Source of the DNA: Erinaceus europaeus
Lineage: Eukaryota > Chordata > Mammalia > Eulipotyphla > Erinaceidae
Length of the DNA: 64,000 nt
Direction: 5' to 3'
Assembly: GCF_950295315.1 (NCBI RefSeq)
Contig: NC_080164.1
Coordinates: 60,110,003 to 60,174,002, forward strand
Under the pieces are notes generated by a model that had not been told where the DNA came from, made no database searches, and worked only from the letters and a program-made list of their open reading frames with translations. Positions 42,421-54,559 of the stretch are shown in pieces (within the stretch, counting starts at the first letter, position 1; each line of letters opens with the position of its first letter). The translations under genes were made by a program, and so were the position numbers.

Positions 42421-44580
42421 ATTCACTATGGATCAGTAGCTCAGGGCACCGATAAATCCAAACGCACATAATTGTTTCCAGAAATCAATTTAAGTTTATC
42501 ACAGCAAACCCCAAACTATAGTTAATATTTATTGAATAATGCTTGTCTTTTTCAGTTTTGTGATGTATTAATTGCATCAGTGTGCGTTATAATTGTTGCT
42601 ATCTCAGTTTGTATTTCACCAGATTTACAATTTAATTGAATCATTAACGTTTACATTTTTATTTTCTCTGTCAAACATCAATTGTGATACAGAATTGTGA
42701 AATTGCTTAGGAAGGCATTTTTAAATTATGGATTAACACATTCTGGGCCCCTAAAATTACTTTATTCCTAGCTATCAATACCAAATAAGTTCATTACTTA
42801 GTCAAGACAGTTAGCATGCTAATAGATAGTAATCCATACTATTACAGAGAAAATAACAGTGTACATGAGCTAAAAAAAAAAAAAGCCCTGTCTTGTGTTT
42901 ACTTCCTTGTTATAGGCTTAGATGAGCAATCATGTAATTTGCATTTGATCATTTAAAGTCAGTTTAGAAAAAACACCTAACACTTTATCAGTCAAAATAT
43001 TATTATATCTGAATTTTTTCTTTTAAATAGTACATTTGAAAAACAAAATCAGTGCATTATTTTTTATAAATATTTTTTGTTTTCAGTTTAATGATCCATT
43101 ATTTTATTACTATTGCCCTCAGAAATGATTTTAGAGTTTCACAAAGTCACCCATCTTTATTTCTTAATACTGTTTGATGTATAAAACTATCTAATGCAAC
43201 CCTTTGTGTTCTCTGCTAGAGTATAACCAGGTTTTTACATTAAAATTCATTGTATTCTTTTATTCAAAAGTTAGTTCCTAATTTATATTAAAAATTGATT
43301 TTTAATGAGAGTTGCTACTCATTTAGATTTATTCTAATTGTATACTTTTCTTTTTAATAGTACATTATATAGATTTAATGTATATTTTTCTTGCCTGCAA
43401 AAGATCTTTTAAAAGCTTTCACCTAAAACAATGAGAAATTTGACCAAATTTAAGAGCTCCAAACCAAAAATGTAGAGTTCCAAATATAATGAGATGTAAG
43501 ATAAATGGCTATAATTGTATTGACCTGTTCACCTAGAAAAACCATTTAAATTTAGTTGCCAGGGAAAATCATGCTGAGAATGAAACAGCAGGAACAATCT
43601 AATTTAGTAGCAGTGCCAATCAGTACCTCCAAGGCTAGTTTCTAGTGTTTTTCTCTTGGATTGTTTCTCAGGGTCACCAGTTGTATCCCTGAATTTGCCC
43701 TAGGAAATTAGTAACACTACAGAACATTTTGCACACAGATATAGACTTCCTCTCTTTGTCATTAAACTGCCATGTATTAAAACATCTAATTCTCTGAAGA
43801 TAACAGCAGGTCATTTTGGCTACATGTATAACTCTACATACATTATTAGCAGAAAGTTATAATATCTCTATCTTAACTTCTCACTATGATTCAATATACT
43901 GATAACTAACCATTCCCTCTTACACAGTTGTATTTTTTTTTTTTTACTATGGTGATGCTTTCTTTAACATTTGTATAGACTTTCCTTCTGTATTCTCTCA
44001 GTAACTCAAAGCTGAGACTAAGCCTTCCTCTCATATCATTCAAAATTTCCCCATAGAAGGCTTTGGTGGGAAGTGTCCTTGCTGAAGTCTTTGAATACCA
44101 TCAACAAAATAGTGATTCTCAAATTTTACAATCAGGCTAAGTCATTCTTCAGATTTCTAATGAAGTAACTTAATGACTCATATTCAAAATTGGTCTTCTC
44201 TTTTCCATTGTTCTCTAACTCAGTGTACCTCATCATGTGCTATCCTAGTAAATTTATTACGACCTTGGGAGATATTCTGGAGTCCCTTTTCCTTTTACAA
44301 GTCAAATACAACAGTTCATGCTCTTTGTGATTCCTTCAGAATATATCCTATCTTTGCTCCTGTGGTTCTTGCCCTGCTGCCACTACCCTATGGAAGCACC
44401 ATATTATTTTTTTCTGAACTGCTACTACAGATTTTTAAATTAATCTCCCTATGTCTAACATTATTCTCTTCCAATAAACAGTCAATCTATAGACAATTGA
44501 TTTCTTGTTTTATGATAAACACGAAAATGACTGACAGAATTTCCCAGGACCTGTGTGATTTTCATCATGATCCTCTTTAA
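42421..44580. other. Long stretch free of young repeats
   Basis: AT-rich with no SINE or young L1 for over 2 kb, the longest such interval in the right half. A 135-codon frame at 44,173-44,580 has no recognised domain and looks incidental. Confidence 0.4.
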
Positions 44581-44582
44581 AT

Positions 44583-44720
44583 TCTTTTTAAAAAATTTTT
44601 TATGTATAAAATGGAAATATTGACAAGACTATAGGATAAGAGGGGTGTATTTCCACACAATGCCCACCCCCACCCCCCAGAGTTCCATATCCAATCTTTT
44701 CCCTTGTTCTTTAAATTCTT
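44583..44720 (-). mobile_element. LINE-1 3' end fragment
   Basis: tttttatgtataaaatggaa, gacaagactataggataaga, gagttccatatccaatc: short minus-strand L1 3' end. Confidence 0.8.
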
Positions 44721-44721
44721 G

Positions 44722-45300
44722 AAGAATGGACATATGAAGCTGACTGTCCTCAAGAATCTTTCATATTCTGGGTTCTCTGAATGGAAGTGATATTTCCAGA
44801 CCAGTAGAAGAGAAACTACAGAGAAGGGGACAAAGAGATACCAAAGGCAGAAAGATGCCGGAAAGGACAAAGGTGAGCTGAGCAGCACTCTGCATGTACA
44901 ACCCTATCCCCCAGTACAGAGGCAGCTTTTTTTGAGAAGCAGGAGCAGCCAGTGAGATAGACCCCCTGTGGGGAGAAAAAACTTCTCCCTGGGCAGATTC
45001 CAAGACTAAACTTCCCAGAGAGTTTTATCTTTTGTCAGAACACAAGGGGTATTCCTTTGACCTTGCTTGTTTTGAATTGAGCTGCAGACAGTCCTGAGCA
45101 ACCTGGCTGGCTGACCAGACTGCCCAACTGCAGCAGAGAATTTCAAAAATAGGTACTTTGGGAACCTGAGGAAGCCTCATCAGACCGACATCCTGCCCAA
45201 CTGTGAGTTTATTTATACGTGTTCTGTTAGTTTGTTAATTCTTTCTTTGTTTCTCTATATACTCCTTCTGTTAACACATGTTGGCCACTTTTTTTTTTTT
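44722..45300 (+). other. Possible LINE-1 5' UTR-like segment
   Basis: More GC-rich; gtacagaggcagcttttttt, gagataccaaaggcagaaag, agaaaaaacttctccctggg and cttcccagagagttttat suggest an L1 5' UTR. The call is tentative and not confirmed by a second copy in the window. Confidence 0.35.
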
Positions 45301-45884
45301 TTTTTTTGCTTATTTTGTCTCATCTTCCAAGGGTAGAAATTATTTCAGACTGCTTTTGAGATGCTCTTGTCTGGCTGAGCAAGACTTTAATAATGGTATC
45401 CAGTTAGATTTAGAAAAAAAAAAAAGAATGGAATCCTACTAATAATCCCTTCATTAATTAGTAGGTCTTTTTCATACTTGTCATCTTATTACATTTATAT
45501 CCCATGTTTTATATAGAAAGCCTAGACTTATAAAGATTGACTTAACCAGATACATATCAAATTAGTAACACATACTAATAGGGTCTTATGACTCAGCAGT
45601 GTTTTATAATCTCCTACGTAAGTCACTTAGCTCTCCTTCAGAAATATTTTTTTTCTGTTCACTGTATATTTTTTCCAAGTGAGACCACAAATCATTTCAA
45701 ATTTGTATTATTTTATTTCACATTATTTAGACATCAGGTCTTTCCTGGGGGGGGGAATGTCACATCCATATCAAGTACATAAGTTTACTTAGTACAAGTG
45801 TTAGCTTTGCAATTATATTAAAATACTTATTTTCAAACTGCTAGTTTCTAATCAAAGTAAATATTCATAATATACAACTATAGA

Positions 45885-46085
45885 GTCCTGGCTGTGATAC
45901 ACTTGGTTGAACAAACACATTGGCATGCATAAGAACCCTCCCTGGTTCAAGCCCCTAATGACCAACCTGACTGCTGATTTCCTGATTGCTATGACAAAAA
46001 CGTCCAACACTATATTATATCTCTATCTCTGTTATCTCTTCTCTATCTCTCTCTCTTTCTCTTTCTGTCTTTCTGTCTCTCTCTC
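45885..46085 (+). mobile_element. SINE type B, diverged
   Basis: gagtcctggctgtgatacac, ttggttgaacaaacacattg, gcatgcataagaaccctccc, ggttcaagcccctaatgacc, ctatatctctctctttct-type block ending in atatata. Confidence 0.7.
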
Positions 46086-46104
46086 TCAATATATATATTC
46101 CATT

Positions 46105-46337
46105 ATCTCCTCTGGTATGTTTTCTTCCCCTTCTTCTCTTTCTTCCTCTGGCAAGCCAATAATTCATATATTTCTTATTTTGAGGTCATCATGCCTGCCT
46201 CTGTTGTTGTTTTCAGTCTCTTAATCTTATTTAGTTCTCTTACTTCTTCCCTAGTTTTCTCTAATCCATCCTCAATCTTGCTAATTCTGTTTTCTGTGTT
46301 GTTTATTATGCTTTCACCTCTTTCAGCTCCATTCCTT
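46105..46337 (-). pseudogene. Old L1 ORF1 remnant, distal part
   Basis: Minus strand reads ENRISKIEDGLEKTREEVRE (coiled-coil end), then after a frame change IIGLPEEEREEG, the start of the RNA-recognition domain of ORF1p. ORF1p is the RNA-binding chaperone of L1. The frame is broken. The missing N-terminal side continues beyond the L1 inserted at 46,338-46,971. Confidence 0.75.
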
Positions 46338-46971
46338 ATTTATTTATTTATTTATTTTTCTTTTTTATTTAAGAAAGGATTAATTCACAAAACCATAGGG
46401 TAGGAGGGGTACAATTCCACACAATTCCCACCACCCAATCTCCATATCCCACCCCCTCCCCTGATAGTTTTCCCATTCTCTATCCCTCTGGGAGCATGGA
46501 CCCAGGATCATTGTGGGTTGCAGAAGGTAGAAGGTCTGGCTTCTGTACAGCAAACCCTAACAAATGGACTTTTCAAAGTTAACCCAATTACCAAAAAATG
46601 TGATGATAACATTAACTATCGATTGTCTTTTTGAACCCTAAGACAGCAGGAACCTCACATCTCCACTATAGAGCCTCTACTTCCCCCAGTCCTGGAACCA
46701 TTGGATAGGGCCCACTTTCCCGTATGCCTCTCCCAATCCATATCAAACAATATTGCATCTGCCGATCACAACCTAACCAACACAATGATTGCCACCTCAA
46801 CATGCTTCACTTCAGACTGTGTCCAGAGACTTCACGTGTGGAATGACAACCCTTCAGCTTCATTACTCGGGTGAGACCTTTCCTTTCATAGTATACTCTA
46901 ATTCCATCTCAGGTGGTTCACTTTCTAACAAAGTCCCAAAACCTAGATATACACCAGTTTCTGTGAGAGAG
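46338..46971 (-). mobile_element. L1 insertion with 5' inversion (twin priming)
   Basis: The left part (46,338 to about 46,547) is the L1 3' end on the minus strand. The right part (about 46,545-46,971) is an upstream 3' UTR piece, equivalent to 57,740-58,165, in the opposite orientation. They join at a short shared ctgta. A 13-bp target duplication AGCTCCATTCCTT flanks it (46,325-46,337 and 46,972-46,984). This is the classic outcome of twin priming during target-primed reverse transcription. Confidence 0.92.
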
Positions 46972-47250
46972 AGCTCCATTCCTTTATTCAGCTATTTTGC
47001 TACCATGATCAGCTTCTTCAGTTAGTTGGGCTCTACACGCAGCTCTTTCAGCTTTTAACTCTAATTACCTCAACATACTTTTTTTTCCTTTAAGAGGCTC
47101 ATTTCTGATGTTGCCCTCAAGCATTCTGTACTGTGCATTACATTGACTCTTAGTGCAATTCTCTTTCTTTCCAGATTCTCAACTTCAGTTTCTAGATCTT
47201 GACTTAATAAAGGCTTATTAATTCATTTCTCATTTCATGACTATTATTCT
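46972..47250 (-). pseudogene. Old L1 ORF1 remnant, N-terminal/coiled-coil part
   Basis: Minus strand reads SQDLETEVENLERKRIALR and LELKAERAACRAQLTEEA, the heptad-rich coiled coil of ORF1p, with several stops. It continues the fragment at 46,105-46,337 across the inserted L1. Confidence 0.65.
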
Positions 47251-47459
47251 GAGCCATAATTGTGTATCCTCGCTATTTCCGACTTAGATACTCTATTAAT
47301 GTTTGAAAGATCTCATCCTTATAGAATGTTCACAGTCATGCTTCAAAAATACATAAATCTATTTCCCATCACCTATTGGCATTTAATCTTTCAAAAATCA
47401 GAGACCTGGTCTCTTTTATATATTATTATAATTTTCAGAAATAATAATTGTACACCTTA

Positions 47460-47645
47460 GGAAACAAGAAAAAGCTCAAATAAACAATCTGATTGCACAC
47501 CTTAAAGACTTAGAAGAACAAAGGAACCCTAAAGCAACAGAAGAACTGAAATAACTAAAGTTAGGACATAAATAAATAACATTGAAAATAAGAAAACCAT
47601 ACACAAATCAACAAAGCTAAAACACTATTTAAGAAAATACAAAGC
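47460..47645 (+). mobile_element. Possible L1 ORF2 fragment
   Basis: Plus strand: gaaaaagctcaaataaacaa, cttagaagaacaaaggaacc, then a reading resembling IENKKTIHKSTKLKH, like the ORF2 stretch before the reverse transcriptase domain. Weak. Confidence 0.45.
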
Positions 47646-47659
47646 TTAAATAATGTGCC

Positions 47660-47880
47660 CATGGGTCAGGCAGTGGTGCATTTGGTTAAGTGCACACATC
47701 AAAATGTGCAAGGACCCAGGTTCAAATCCCCACTTGCAGGGGTTAGCTTCACAAATGGTAAAGCAGGATTGCTGGTGTCTCTCTTCCTCTCTATCTTCCC
47801 CTCCCTTTCTATTTCTCTCTGTCTCTGTCCAATAATAAATAAATAAATGAACAAATACATACATAAATAAGTATATTTTT
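47660..47880 (+). mobile_element. SINE type B
   Basis: gggtcaggcagtggtgcatt, aatgtgcaaggacccaggtt, caaatccccacttgcagggg, aagcaggattgctggtgtct, gtccaataataaataaataa. Confidence 0.92.
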
Positions 47881-47929
47881 AAAAGAATACTCCCAGAAGC
47901 AACTGTATATCATGATGTATGGCAAAGAT

Positions 47930-48017
47930 TTTTACTTTTTTTTATTTAACCTTATAATTGCATTCTGCTCTAACTTTTGTTTTTGAGTCATTGCTAGGAC
48001 TTCACTAGGTAGACACA

Positions 48018-48050
<33 letters not shown>

Positions 48051-48165
48051 GACAATTAGAGGGGAAGACACCACAGCACCAATGTTTTTCCCCAGAGTAG
48101 TGGAGGCTAGCCTCAAACCTCATGGCAAAATAGTCACCCTTGTAGGTGAGCTATCTTGCTGACTT
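47930..48165 (-). mobile_element. Old SINE with internal (AC)n
   Basis: gagtcattgctaggacttca, (AC)n at 48,012-48,038, aagacaccacagcaccaatg, gctagcctcaaacctcatgg, gtaggtgagctatcttgct. Confidence 0.55.
48012..48038. repeat. (AC)n microsatellite
   Basis: About 13 AC units. Confidence 0.95.
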
Positions 48166-48174
48166 AGTGATATC

Positions 48175-48360
48175 TTTTCATTTATGTATTTATTTATGTA
48201 TTTATTTATTTATTTTCTGATAGAAAGAGTGAGACAGCTGAAAAGAAACAACAGCATCAATTTTTTCTTTGATGCAGTGAGAGTAGGACTCAAATGTAGG
48301 TTGTACACATGGCAAAGCATCACACTATCTAAGTGAACTACTTTGCCAGCTCAATATATT
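48175..48360 (-). mobile_element. Old SINE
   Basis: tgtatttatttatttatttt, tgatagaaagagtgagacag, acaacagcatcaatttttt, cacactatctaagtgaacta, ctttgccagctc. Confidence 0.65.
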
Positions 48361-48489
48361 TTCTGTTAGGATGTTTTGGGCAACCTACCAATTTTCTAAC
48401 TTTTGCAGCCATTTCTCACTTTTACAAAATTGTTTCTATTTCTCAAAATTCTAGCATATATACTGGGCAATGAGTTTTTTTTTTTTTTT

Positions 48490-49195
48490 AGTAATTCTTT
48501 CTTCCTTTTTTTTTTTTTATTAAAAGGAAACACTGACAAAACCATAGGATAAGAAGGGTACAACTCCACACAATTCCTACCAGCAGAACTCCGTATCCCA
48601 GCCCTTCCCCTAATAGCTTCCCTATTCTTTATCCCTCTGAGAGTATGAACCCAAGGTCATTGTGGGATGCAGAAGGTGGAAGGTCAGGCTTCTGTAATTT
48701 CTTCCCGACTGAACATGGGTGTTGAGGTCAATCCATACTCCCAGCCTGCCTCTCTCTTTCCCTAGTGGGGCAGGGCTCTGGGGAATCACGGCTCCAGGAC
48801 ACACTGGTGGGGTCCTCTGTCCAGGGAAGTCTGTTTGGCATCATGCTAGCATCTGAAACCTGGTGGCTGAAAAGAGAGTTAATATATAAAACCAAATAAG
48901 TTCTTGACTAATCATGAACCTAAAGCCTGGAATAGTGCAGATGAAGAGTTGGGGCGGGGGTCTCTGTTTTGTAGTTTGCTAGTAGGCATATTTTAGCTAT
49001 ATTCCAAAGGGCCTGTGGCTGTATTTTTTTTCCCTGAGCCTGAATTCTAATATGCAGGTGTATCCAAGTTATTGTCTAGGCAGATGATGTCATGGCTGGA
49101 AAAAGGACCAGAAAGCTGGATCAGGGAAGAGAGTAGCTCCCAAATATGGGAAAGATGTATAAATATTGTTGACTGTAAACACCGTCAATTTGTTT
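48490..49195 (-). mobile_element. LINE-1 3' UTR fragment
   Basis: T run, then gacaaaaccataggataaga, acacaattcctaccagcag, ctttccctagtggggcaggg, and the middle segment (ctagtaggcatattttagct, tataaatattgttgactgta) shared with 2,230-2,450. Represents the subfamily with the longer UTR. Confidence 0.88.
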
Positions 49196-49465
49196 TAAAC
49201 TCTATATATGGAAATGCATTGTAGAAAATAAACCTGATCTTTAGCGATATTATCATTACCTGTGCTATCCCTACTTGTCTCCAGTTACCTATTAAACACT
49301 TAATCTTTTCTTCTTGTATTATCTCCTCTTTCTTTTTCTGTTCATTTACCTCTGTATATATTTTAGTCTTTTAGTTCCTTCTCAATACCATATGTTCTGT
49401 CTCCTTAAAGTCAGATTTTCTTTCCAAACTCCAGCATCAGTTTATTGAGGATATGTTGATTTACA

Positions 49466-49467
<2 letters not shown>

Positions 49468-49516
<49 letters not shown>

Positions 49517-49522
49517 TATATT
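49468..49522. repeat. (AT)n microsatellite
   Basis: About 20 uninterrupted TA units, then acacatatatatat. Confidence 0.96.
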
Positions 49523-49524
49523 TG

Positions 49525-49690
49525 ATAGGACAGAGACAAATTGAGAGGAAGGGAAAGATACAGAGGTATATCAAAAGATGGACACCTACAGACTTGCTTC
49601 ACCTGCAAGAGGGGAATTAGGGACTTCAACCCAGATCCTTGTACTTAGTATTAAGGGTGTGTTATCTGGCACACCACTGCCTGGCCTCCA
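49525..49690 (-). mobile_element. SINE type B
   Basis: ataggacagagacaaattga, cacctacagacttgcttcac, ggggaattagggacttcaac, tctggcacaccactgcctgg. Its tail is the adjoining TA repeat. Confidence 0.85.
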
Positions 49691-50179
49691 ATTTATAGTA
49701 TTTTTTGTTGTTACAAGGGTACATTTCCATATTTCCCCCAAGGTAGATGTCAGTACATTTCAACATCAAACAAATAATCATATTATTCCACCACAAAGTT
49801 TTAGGTCCCCAAGCTCACCTTAGTGTTCCTCCCTTTCCCTTTTGAATCTTAGAACATGCTGCCATAGACAACAGTCCTTTGAAAATTTACCCTGTATTGT
49901 CCTTTGACTTGTTTCTTAAAGGCCATTTGTGAATGAAATATTACAGTATTTATTCTTCCAGTTTCTCTCTGTCAACATGATTTTCTCTAGTTCCACCATG
50001 TTATAGCAAAGGAGAATGTGTTTTTGTCTCTTACTGCTATGTTGTATTATATTGTGTATATATTCTGCAACTTCTTTAATCATTCTTTTGCTGTTAGACA
50101 CTGGGATTGTTTATAAATGTTGACTATTACAAACAACAGTGTCATTCATATGTATGAATGGATCTTTTAGGGTAGGTTT

Positions 50180-50410
50180 TTTTTTGTTCTTCACCTCTGG
50201 AAAGCACATACATTACCATGTGCAAAGAGCCAAGTTCAAAGCCCTGGTGTCTACCTGTAGGGGAAATGCTTCACAAATGATGAAACAGTATTGTAGGTCT
50301 GTGTGTGTGTGTGTGTGTGTCTCTCCCTCTCCCTCCCTCCCCTTATCTATCCCTTCTTCCCTCTACAATATCTATCTCTCTGTCTCTGTAAACAGCAAAT
50401 AAAATGTTTA
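50180..50410 (+). mobile_element. SINE type B inside old L1
   Basis: ctctggaaagcacatacatt, accatgtgcaaagagccaag, gccctggtgtctacctgtag, a (GT)n run at 50,299-50,321, gtctctgtaaacagcaaata. Confidence 0.8.
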
Positions 50411-50584
50411 CAAGGCCATAAATGTCTGCAGAAGGATTGTTGGGTCATATGATAGGTTGACTTTAATGTATTCAAGAACCTCCAAATAGTTTTGCCACAG
50501 GATCTGCTCCAATCTTCATTCCTACAAACACTGTAGAAGAGTATTCTCTCCACTTCCTCCTCAGCACTTGTCCTTCCTGTCTTT

Positions 50585-50725
50585 TTTAAAATTATTATTA
50601 TTTTATTTTATTATTTTTTAAACCAAAGGACTTCTCAGCTCTGGTTTATAGGGTGTTAGACATTGAAACTGAGACCTTTGGTATCTTTTTGCATAACCAC
50701 TATGCTATCTTCCCTGCATGTTTCT
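50585..50725 (-). mobile_element. SINE type D inside old L1
   Basis: aaccaaaggacttctcagct, ctggtttatagggtgttaga, cattgaaactgagacctttg, cataaccactatgctatctt. Flanked by ccttcctgtctttttt and tttctgtcctttttaac, a probable duplication. Confidence 0.82.
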
Positions 50726-51419
50726 GTCCTTTTTAACTAGGCTATTCTCACAGGGGTGAGATGGTATCTCATTGTTTTGATTTGCATTTCCCTGACAATT
50801 AGTGATTTTGATAATTTTTTCTTATTTCTGTCTTCTGTTTGAGTATCTTCTTTGAAGAAATGTTTGTTCAGTTCTTTCCCCTATTTTTATGAGTTTACTT
50901 ATTATCACTGAGTCTTGTGATTTTGATATATATATATATATCTTGCTTATTGGCTTTTTGCCTGACAAGTGTAATGTCAATGTATTTTTTGTATTCTATA
51001 GGGTATCTTTCTATTTTGGTGATGTTTCCTTTTGCTGTGAAGAAGCTTTTCAGTTTGATGTAGTTCCAGTTATTTGTCTTTTCTTTTGTCTTCTCCAAGG
51101 ACATTTCCAAAGCAGATATCAGGTAGTGTTATATGTATTTTAAGTGTTATCAACCTTTAATTCATTTTGAGTTTACCATTTTCAGACTGAAATGTGGTGG
51201 TCCTGTTTCATTCTTCTGCTTGCTACTACCTAGTTTTCCCAATGATATTTATTAAATAGACTTTCCTTTCTCCACTTAATGTTCTGGGTTCCTTGTCACA
51301 GATAAACTTTCCATAAATAAAGGTTTATTTGGAGACTTTCAATTATATCCCATTGATCAATATCAGAAGATCTCTAACTGCAAGCAACAGAAGTCTTTTA
51401 TCAAACCTTCCTTAGCCCT

Positions 51420-51620
51420 TTATTTTTCATAAGTACTTTTCTTATGCATGGAAACAGAGAGAAATTGAGAATAGAGGGATAGATAGAGAAGAAGATACCT
51501 GCAACACTGCTCCACAAGCCATGAAGCTTCTCCCCTGCAGGTGGAGACTGGGGCCTTGAACCTGGTTCCTTATGCATGGTAACTTGCACTCAACTGGATG
51601 TCCCATCGCCCAGCTCCACC
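51420..51620 (-). mobile_element. SINE type B
   Basis: gaaacagagagaaattgaga, gatacctgcaacactgctcc, tcccctgcaggtggagactg, gggccttgaacctggttcct, gtcccatcgcccagctcca. Confidence 0.9.
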
Positions 51621-51719
51621 TTTATGTATATATTTTAATTAAAATAGTTGGATGACTAAATAGGATCAAAGGCATCACTGTACCATCTCTCCAGCTATAA
51701 TTTGTATGTTTAATAATTA

Positions 51720-52600
51720 AGGGTTAGGGTATAAGAATCTCTAGAAACTTAACTGTACTCTACATGTAGGACTAGAGGATAAAGACATGCTACTGGTACA
51801 TGGTGAAGAAATTTAAAAAACCATTTACATTTTTACATTGTCACATTTATATAAAATAATGAAGCCACTTACTAGTGTATATACTGTTTGGTTGTATTTT
51901 TATTTCTACATATGCACACCCTAACTTAAAATGATCTGTTAATGGGAACAGGAAGCTATTACCCAAATGCTGACAAGAAAAATGAAAAAAAAAAAGAGCA
52001 GTTTAATTCTGAACCACATTCATGAACATGCATTAATCACATTACAAAAATAAAATCTACACCAATGATTCTCTATACAAGAATTCTGCAAAGTGATAAT
52101 TCTCAAAGGATATTCCAACATTCCTGCTTCCTCAGTCTGGTGCCCATAGTCTCCTGACTTTTGAACCTCAGACTTGAAATTGCATTTAAAATTTTATGGT
52201 TAAAATAGACATTAACTATGTTATGTTATTACTGACACAATTATTCATGATATGGCATATTGTTAACAGTGGTAAGCCTAGTAGAAGTGGAGGTAGCAGC
52301 ATTTCAGGAATACATTAGCCCAAATCCATATTTTTGATAAAAATCATCAAAGTTTGTGTCTTGATAAATGTGAGAATACATTCCTGATAGAAATATGAGA
52401 ATAATGAATATTTTTCTCTTCTTTTTATATAAGGTCTATGTCTTTTCTGACTTTACATATCTCACTCTGACAAAAAAAAAGCAATATTTCCTATACTTGT
52501 AGCAGTAGATTGCTTTTCCAGTGGCTATCAATCTTACATGTGCACAGATCTTTCCCACTAGGATTTTTACACATTAGCTTTGAATAATTAAGTTCTGTGT
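51720..52600. other. AT-rich DNA, nothing recognised
   Basis: No feature supported. Confidence 0.45.
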
Positions 52601-52609
52601 TTGGAAAAA

Positions 52610-52770
52610 AAAATAGTGCAGTCAGTATAGTTCACCTGGATAATGTACCTGCTTTGTCATATGCATGGCCCAAGTTTGAGCAGGCCCCAGCACACCGGAG
52701 AAAGCTTTAGTGATATGGTGTCTTTTCCTTTTCCCCTCTCTGTATCTCCCCCTTGTGTCTGAAAAAAGTT
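52610..52770 (+). mobile_element. SINE type F
   Basis: gtgcagtcagtatagttcac, ctggataatgtacctgcttt, catggcccaagtttgag, ccccagcacaccggagaaag, ttttcccctctctgtatctc. Confidence 0.65.
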
Positions 52771-52774
52771 TTTA

Positions 52775-53385
52775 AAAAATTAGCTAAAAGCAGTGAACCA
52801 TCAATGATGACAAAAAAAAAAAAAAAAACACTTGAATTTTAAGCTAGTAATAAAATCAGTGCTATATTGATACAAATATAGACAAACAAGATGGAAAGGA
52901 AACCTACATAAATTAATGGTTAATTTGTAGAAAGACAAGCACAGAAAACAAATGATAAGAAGATGGTTTGGAAAAATTATATCTAGATAAGGGAAGGAAT
53001 GGGTATGACTTCATATCATCCACAAAATTCTAATCCAATAAAAGACACTAAGTGTAAATATCAAAGCAATAACACTTATAAAAGATAACAGAGAAGAATA
53101 ACTTCATGAATTTTAATTAGGAAAAGAGTTAGTAAATAGTCTAAAAATGCACTAAGCATATGGCAATGGTAATACTAACATTAATAATAATAACAGCATT
53201 GAGAGTTCATGAGAACAACTATTAGAGAAGTGAAAAGTTAAAAGATACACTGGGAAAGTATATTTTCAAAAAGGAAAAAATGGAAGTGAAAAATTATCAT
53301 AGATATATATTTTAAGGGAACTGTAAATCCATAAAAACAATACGGAACATTTTATGGCAAAAAATGAGATAAATATTTAATAATT
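52775..53385. other. AT-rich DNA, nothing recognised
   Basis: Poly-A run at 52,810-52,828; otherwise nothing supported. Confidence 0.45.
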
Positions 53386-53389
53386 TTAA

Positions 53390-53625
53390 AATATTTATTA
53401 TTTGTTGGCTAGAAAGAGGAATAGAAAAGGAAGGGGGAGATAGGGAAAGAAAAAAAGAGAATCCTGTAACACTGCTTCATCATTTTTGAAGCTTTCCTCT
53501 CCCTTTATGCCCTCAACCAACCTCCCCCCACAAGCAGATAGAGACCAGGGACTTGAACCACGGTCCTTGAGTATTGTAACAAGTGCACTCAACCAGGTGT
53601 GCCACTGCCTGAGCCTGAACTAAAG
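53390..53625 (-). mobile_element. SINE type B
   Basis: ggctagaaagaggaatagaa, aatcctgtaacactgcttca, agagaccagggacttgaacc, acggtccttgagtattgtaa, ccaggtgtgccactgcctga. Confidence 0.88.
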
Positions 53626-53734
53626 ATTTGAATATTCATGTCCTGAAAGATATATCCAGATGGATAGTGAAAGTAAAAAAAAAAAGTTTGATGTCAAAAC
53701 TTGACATCATTAATTAGGAGACTGTGGGAGAATG

Positions 53735-53920
53735 TGAGTTGCAGGACTGTATGAAGTGGTCGAGGAGAGTGCTCAGTTCACAAGCACAGAAGCACAGAAC
53801 TTGCACTCAGAAGGTCCCTGCTTTTATGGGACATGTCATACATACCTGTGAGGACTGTCTAGTATTCTGAACTCTCTTCCTTACTCCTCCCCCCTTCATA
53901 CATAAAAATATAAATACTTC
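53735..53920 (+). mobile_element. SINE type F, diverged
   Basis: ggtcgaggagagtgctcagt, acaagcacagaagcacagaa, cactcagaaggtccctgctt, ctctcttccttactcctccc. Confidence 0.45.
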
Positions 53921-54285
53921 TGCCTTTAGAAAGGCTAGGATTTAAAAACAACAAGTCTTTTCTAAAGATAGATGAAGTATTACTGTCACATACAAATTTA
54001 TTTAAAAAACTAAAAAGTGACCAAATATGGATCAGTGTATTTGATTAAATTCAGATCTAATTGATATTAAATATTAATTAAAATTTCAATAATTAAATAT
54101 TTAATAAAACATTAGCATGCACTTAAACCATCACTTTGGAAAGCCAATTGGCATTATTTTGTAAAACTGAATTCTCATCTAACTTCTGAGACTGGAGTTA
54201 TCCCAGGCACATATGTCAGAGAAACATTTGCAGCAGGATATGATACAAGGCCACTCAGAGGAGCATGGTTCATAATGAGAAACGT

Positions 54286-54556
54286 GCACTAGGGAAAGAG
54301 AGAGGCAGGCTGGTAGTATAGACAACCTGTCAACACCCATGTTCACCAAGGAAGCAGTTACAGAAGCCAGACCTTCCACCTTTTGCATCCCACAATGACC
54401 TTGGGTCCATACTCCCAGAGGGATAAAGAATAGGAAAGCTATCAGGGGAGGGGATGGGATATGGAGTTCTACTGGTGGGAATTGTGTAGAGTTGTACCCC
54501 TCTTATCCTCTGGTTTTGTCAGTGTTTCCTTTATATAAATAAATTGAAAAAAAAAG
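54286..54556 (+). mobile_element. LINE-1 3' end, short, plus strand
   Basis: cactagggaaagagagaggc, gcagttacagaagccagacc, ggataaagaataggaaagct, actggtgggaattgtgtaga, tatcctctggttttgtcagt and a poly-A tail near 54,545. This is the reverse orientation of most L1 3' ends here. Confidence 0.92.
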
Positions 54557-54559
54557 AAA

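Larger units (their letters stand above)
49695..51400 (-). mobile_element. Old LINE-1 ORF2 3' region, interrupted by SINEs
   Basis: Minus-strand L1: 3' UTR side first, then tatgttgtattatattgtgt, acactgggattgtttataaa, caggggtgagatggtatctc, gatttgcatttccctgacaa, gaagcttttcagtttgatgt, tccattgatcaatatcag-like order. It equals the C-terminal half of ORF2 plus distal UTR. Two SINEs (50,180-50,410 and 50,585-50,725) were inserted later. No intact frame. Confidence 0.88.

Noticed and set aside
44173..44580. 135-codon open frame on the plus strand
   Set aside because: No domain, signal or family pattern recognised; pyrimidine-rich composition explains a leucine- and phenylalanine-rich frame. No supporting splice or promoter context seen.
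46105..47250. Functional L1 ORF1
   Set aside because: The frame is broken by stops and split by a later L1 insertion.
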